A stretch of DNA of 23,911 nucleotides, from the IMG/VR virus record IMGVR_UViG_3300042539_000116, positions 1 through 23,911 of that record; one strand, 5' to 3'. The stretch comes from a virus. The notes under the pieces are model-generated. The model was not told the DNA's origin and searched no databases. It saw only the letters and a program-made list of their open reading frames with translations. Below are positions 20,803 through 23,911 of this stretch, piece after piece; the stretch's first letter is position 1; each line of letters opens with the position of its first letter. The position numbers were made by a program, and so were the translations under genes.

Positions 20803-20836
20803 AACCCCCACCGGCCACAAGCCCGTGGGGGTTTTT
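20803..20836 (+). terminator. Strong intrinsic terminator of the plus-strand cassette
   Basis: AACCCCCAC (20803-20811) pairs perfectly with GTGGGGGTT (20825-20833), with a short extra stem inside, followed by a run of five T (20832-20836). It lies between the cassette end and the stop of the converging primase gene. Confidence 0.88.
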
Positions 20837-20838
20837 CT

Positions 20839-23145
20839 TTACTTCACCCGCACCATAGACGGCGCCGGCGCGTCCTCCACAAGCCGGCGCAGGTCCGACT
20901 TCGTGTAGTCGGCCATCGACGGATGGCAATAGATGTTTTTCTTCGACGGGTAGTCGGCCGACGCAAGCCGGCCCATGTTGACCCAGCCGGCCTCCTTGAG
21001 CGCGTGCAGGAGCGCAGCTTGCGGCACCTTCACGCCCGACGGCGCAGACGCTGCTACGCGGTCGCACAAGGCGTGGAATGGGCTTCCGACGGCGCCGCGC
21101 GCGAACTCACCCCGACGCGCGCGCATCATCTCGACCAGGTAGCTTTCGGCAATGCTCATGCCATGCTCGACCAGGTTCGCTTTAAATTCAGTCCAAGCCG
21201 GCGCGGCCGACGGATTGAAGGCCGACACGTCACGGGCGCGCAGCCAGGCGGCGACGGCCTCATACCCGCCGGCCTTGTACCAAGCCCACAGTCGGGCGGC
21301 GGCGTCTGGCGCCATCCGAGGCGCCGAGGACCAGACGCAAAACCAGCGGCGGTCCTGACTGTCGATTGTGATCGGCACCGGGTCATTAGAAAACGCCAGC
21401 ACGAACATGCGATTAAGCGAATCGTACGGATGCAGCCCCTTGCGGTTGACCGTGAGCATGTCGGGCGGCGCGGCAATGATAGGCTTGAGCTTGTTTGCCA
21501 GGGCGCGGCGCTCCTTGGCCTCGGGCTCCTTCAGCTCGTTGAGGATCAAAATCTCGGACTCCAGCGCGTAGCCCCACTGTGACCCAAGCGTGTCATTGTC
21601 GAGCAGACCCCGGTTTTTCAGTTGCGGCCCGCACACGGCCCAGATAAACGGCGCCCATAGCGTATCTTTGCCGCAACCCTGATCGCCGCCATGCAGGACC
21701 GCGTGGTTGATCTTGATCTCGGGATGCTGGACCTTGTACGCCATCACGTTAAAAATATGCTCGCGCTCGGACGCCTCGGGCACCAGCGCCGCGCAGTGAT
21801 CCAGCCAGGGCGAGATATCGGCGCCGGCAGCGCCTACGGCCGGGCGGGCGTCGCGCCAGCGGTTACCGTACACGTCACCATCCCGCGCCACCAGCACGCC
21901 CTCACCGGCGGCGTAGGTGATGCCGACGAGCGCCTTGGCGCCCATGTCTTGGCGGTTCTCGTCGAAGCAATACGACGCTTCGATCTTGGGGCGCTTGCCG
22001 AACAGCGAGCGGCACTCGATGTGCCGGAACAGCGCATTAAAGGTCGAGCGGCTGATCTCGCGGCGGTCTTGCAAGTCGAAGTAGTGGTCACCCTCTTGGA
22101 CGTAGCAGAACCGTTTGTACCAATCAGCCTTCTCGGTGCGGCCCAACTCCTTGCGCTCGACCTCGGCGATCACGCGCTTGGCCTCATCGGGGAACGCCTC
22201 GGTGGGGTGCAGCTTGCCCAGCGCATCAGTCATCATCGACGCCAGCAGCTCATCGCGCAGGCCCGGCGCATGGTGGGGCCCGCCCTGCTCGCCGACCCAC
22301 TTCAAAAACGTCACGCTGTCCAAGTCGATGCAGTGCGAGTGTAGGCAGCAAAACGCCCGCATGGACGGGTTATAACGCCCCTCCGGGTTGCCGTCGCTAT
22401 GCTCGCTAGAGTTAGGGCAGACGATGCCGGCCCAGCCCTGTCCATTGGGCTTGCTAAGCACCAGCCCCTGATCGGATAGCCAGGCCAGCACGTCATCGGC
22501 GCCGTCGTCAGAGACGCGGATCGGGCGAAACGTTGCGGCCTCCTCGGTTGGGGTGACGCCAAGGGCCTCGCATATCTGGGGCAGGCTGAACTGGCGCTCG
22601 GGGTGGAACTCGACCAACCGCGAGACGAACCCGTCACGGCCAGGCTTGAGGTTGACGCTGCCAGGCAGTCGAAAGTTCCGCACGGGGTTGACCGCGCCCT
22701 TGTCGCTGTAACCGGCAGCGGCGATGGCCGTGATGGCCGCGCTGTACTCGGCCTTGGTCGGCTGTTCCTCGGTGAAGGCGTAGCCCCACTGGTAGCTGCC
22801 CTCGCTCGTCTCCATGACCCACGTCGGGGCCAGCGGCGGCGTCTTGGGCGCCTTCTCAGGGTCGCCCACGTCGTCCAGCACCATGCACAAGACGTACTCG
22901 CAGTTGGCGGCCGAGGCGCTGATCTTGCCGTCGGTGAAGCGGTCAAGGATGAAGCTGGCGGTGTTGCCGTACCACGACTGCCCGTCGGGCCGGGGCTTGT
23001 TGGGCAAGAACGCCGGCCAGGTGGCCTTGACCGCCCCGTCGGCGTGCAGTTGTATCTCGCCGTCTCTGATCTGTGGCTTTTGCCTAACAATCAGAAACGT
23101 CTCGCCCTCAGGGGCCAGAGATATGCAATAATCCAAGAAATCCAT
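20839..23145 (-). CDS. Primase-helicase fusion protein (768 aa)
   Basis: The N-terminal part (about 1-190) resembles AEP-type primase-polymerases of phages and plasmids, with VLCMVLDDVGD (86-96), SEGSYQWGYAF (114-124) and NPVRNFRLPGSVNLKPG (153-169). A putative zinc site follows, with C243 and H249 and then C266, C267, H269, H271 and C272. The C-terminal half is a superfamily 3-type/DUF5906 helicase: Walker A HGGDQGCGKDT (485-495), Walker B-like EILILNEL (531-538), and the motif FSNDPVPITIDSQDRRWF (585-602). AAAGGAG stands 8 bases before the ATG. It would prime and unwind for the adjacent family A polymerase. Confidence 0.87.
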   Translation of the reverse strand: MDFLDYCISLAPEGETFLIVRQKPQIRDGEIQLHADGAVKATWPAFLPNKPRPDGQSWYGNTASFILDRFTDGKISASAANCEYVLCMVLDDVGDPEKAPKTPPLAPTWVMETSEGSYQWGYAFTEEQPTKAEYSAAITAIAAAGYSDKGAVNPVRNFRLPGSVNLKPGRDGFVSRLVEFHPERQFSLPQICEALGVTPTEEAATFRPIRVSDDGADDVLAWLSDQGLVLSKPNGQGWAGIVCPNSSEHSDGNPEGRYNPSMRAFCCLHSHCIDLDSVTFLKWVGEQGGPHHAPGLRDELLASMMTDALGKLHPTEAFPDEAKRVIAEVERKELGRTEKADWYKRFCYVQEGDHYFDLQDRREISRSTFNALFRHIECRSLFGKRPKIEASYCFDENRQDMGAKALVGITYAAGEGVLVARDGDVYGNRWRDARPAVGAAGADISPWLDHCAALVPEASEREHIFNVMAYKVQHPEIKINHAVLHGGDQGCGKDTLWAPFIWAVCGPQLKNRGLLDNDTLGSQWGYALESEILILNELKEPEAKERRALANKLKPIIAAPPDMLTVNRKGLHPYDSLNRMFVLAFSNDPVPITIDSQDRRWFCVWSSAPRMAPDAAARLWAWYKAGGYEAVAAWLRARDVSAFNPSAAPAWTEFKANLVEHGMSIAESYLVEMMRARRGEFARGAVGSPFHALCDRVAASAPSGVKVPQAALLHALKEAGWVNMGRLASADYPSKKNIYCHPSMADYTKSDLRRLVEDAPAPSMVRVK

Positions 23146-23163
23146 CGATTAGCTCCTTTGGTG

Positions 23164-23197
23164 AAAACGCCCGGCAGGCCACTACCTGTCGGGCGTT
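23164..23197 (-). terminator. Hairpin terminator between polymerase and primase-helicase genes
   Basis: On the minus strand a 13-bp stem (23085-23097 offset 100: 23166-23178 with 23185-23197) with one mismatch or wobble and a 6-base loop is followed by TTTT (23167-23164). It probably lowers, rather than blocks, read-through into the primase-helicase gene, whose ribosome-binding site comes directly after it. Confidence 0.75.
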
Positions 23198-23204
23198 GTT
23201 GTTT

Positions 23205-23911
23205 CTACTTACCGTAGCGGGTCATGATTTCGGCCTCAACGGCCAAGGGCAGGCCCTCGGCCCATGCTGGTGGGGAGCACATGATACGCTCCATCTCCAG
23301 CTTAACGGCCTCGGGATTGTCTGTCTCGACGACGATCTCATCGTGGACGTGTAGGACCACGCCGTCGAGTTGGCGCAGCGAATGGCGCAAGATGTCATTG
23401 GCTGCGGCTTGGGTGATGTTCTCACACGCAAGGCCTTTCCAGAGGCGGGCGCGGGGCCATTCTTTGGCGTCGGCTGCAGGCTTCCAAGATGCTTTGGCGT
23501 AAGTCACGCCGTCGCTTTCCAGCCGAGCGTAGGGGTAGCATAGCACGCGCCCGGAGGGCAGCGCATACCATAGGTGCTGGCCGTCGAAGAGATACGCCAC
23601 GCGGCCGGCGCTGAACTCATGGCCGACGTTACGCATGGCGCGGGTGTACGCCTCTTCCAAGTCTTGCCAGAACGGCACGGCCCACGGGTTAGCGCGGCGC
23701 CAGGCGTCAACGATGCGTTTAGCCTGCGCCTCCTCGAAATGCACGCCGTAGGCGCGGCCCATCGCAGCGAAGGCGCCTACGCCACCGGCAAAGCCAAGCG
23801 CCAACTCCTGCACCTTGCCGACTTGGCGCTGCTCGCCGGTGACCTCCTCATACGCCACGCTGTAAGTCGCAGCGGCGTTGACTTTGTACGGGTCGAGCTT
23901 GCGCCGAAAGA
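23205..23911 (-). CDS. Family A DNA polymerase, C-terminal part (cut by right edge)
   Basis: The frame is open to the right edge, so only the last 235 residues or so are seen and the true start is outside. The visible segment reads LDPYKVNAAATYSVAYEEVTGEQRQVGKVQELALGFAGGVGAF. Within it, RQVGKVQELALGFAGG is motif B (O-helix type; the Lys binds the incoming nucleotide), and further on LHVHDEIVVE is motif C with the catalytic His-Asp-Glu. This is the polymerase domain of DNA polymerase I-like phage replicases. A GTG at 23856-23858 could be read as a start, but the protein conservation continues upstream of it. A terminator hairpin separates it from the primase-helicase gene. Confidence 0.92.
   Translation of the reverse strand, partial: FRRKLDPYKVNAAATYSVAYEEVTGEQRQVGKVQELALGFAGGVGAFAAMGRAYGVHFEEAQAKRIVDAWRRANPWAVPFWQDLEEAYTRAMRNVGHEFSAGRVAYLFDGQHLWYALPSGRVLCYPYARLESDGVTYAKASWKPAADAKEWPRARLWKGLACENITQAAANDILRHSLRQLDGVVLHVHDEIVVETDNPEAVKLEMERIMCSPPAWAEGLPLAVEAEIMTRYGK

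Noticed and set aside
22813-22821. Further near-copies of the 9-bp repeat inside the primase-helicase gene (for example ATGACCCAC)
   Set aside because: Single scattered 7-8-base matches are expected by chance in 24 kb; only the clustered copies in the intergenic region are meaningful.

Overview
This window is a contiguous piece of a tailed double-stranded DNA phage (or prophage) of the short-tailed, P22-like podovirus type. The diagnostic genes are a portal of about 730 residues, a P22-type coat protein with its scaffold, a gp4-like tail accessory protein and a gp10-like DNA-stabilisation protein. Coding is dense, with many ATGA and TAATG stop/start overlaps. Codon use is GC-rich in most genes, apart from two AT-richer fibre/spike islands. 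I see no tRNA, rRNA, CRISPR array, integrase, repressor or lysis gene, so lifestyle cannot be decided. A proteobacterial host fits the promoters and ribosome-binding sites, but the host cannot be named from this sequence.

Layout from right to left (most genes are on the minus strand). At the right edge lies the C-terminal part of a family A DNA polymerase (23205 to the edge), then a primase-helicase fusion (20839-23145). A plus-strand cassette of nine very small genes (18796-20782) points towards them and ends at a strong terminator (20803-20836). Between this cassette and the leftward structural operon is a 660-bp divergent intergenic region (18137-18795). It holds one promoter for each direction, a clustered 9-bp repeat in both orientations, a perfect 18-bp-arm palindrome, a second tandem repeat, a G-rich tract and an AT-rich stretch. 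It is the best candidate in the window for a replication origin or regulatory switch.

The leftward structural operon begins with an HNH/AP2 endonuclease whose promoter places the transcript start at or next to its own ATG. It continues with the small and large terminase subunits, small basic proteins, a ParB-like-motif protein, a head-spike/LamG-type fibre with a small partner, the P22-type portal and a DUF5856-type protein. Next come a fibre/tailspike group (an anchor-like protein, a fibre with a receptor-tip-like domain and a pectate-lyase-fold tailspike). A second promoter (6729-6756) then drives scaffold, coat and decoration-like proteins, which are separated by three consecutive hairpins. 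The tail-completion proteins (gp4-like, gp10-like, and a needle-position protein) follow, and a virion protein is cut by the left edge.

Together these genes encode DNA replication, genome packaging, procapsid assembly, plugging of the portal and host adsorption. The plus-strand cassette has no recognisable functions and is probably an early or accessory set.
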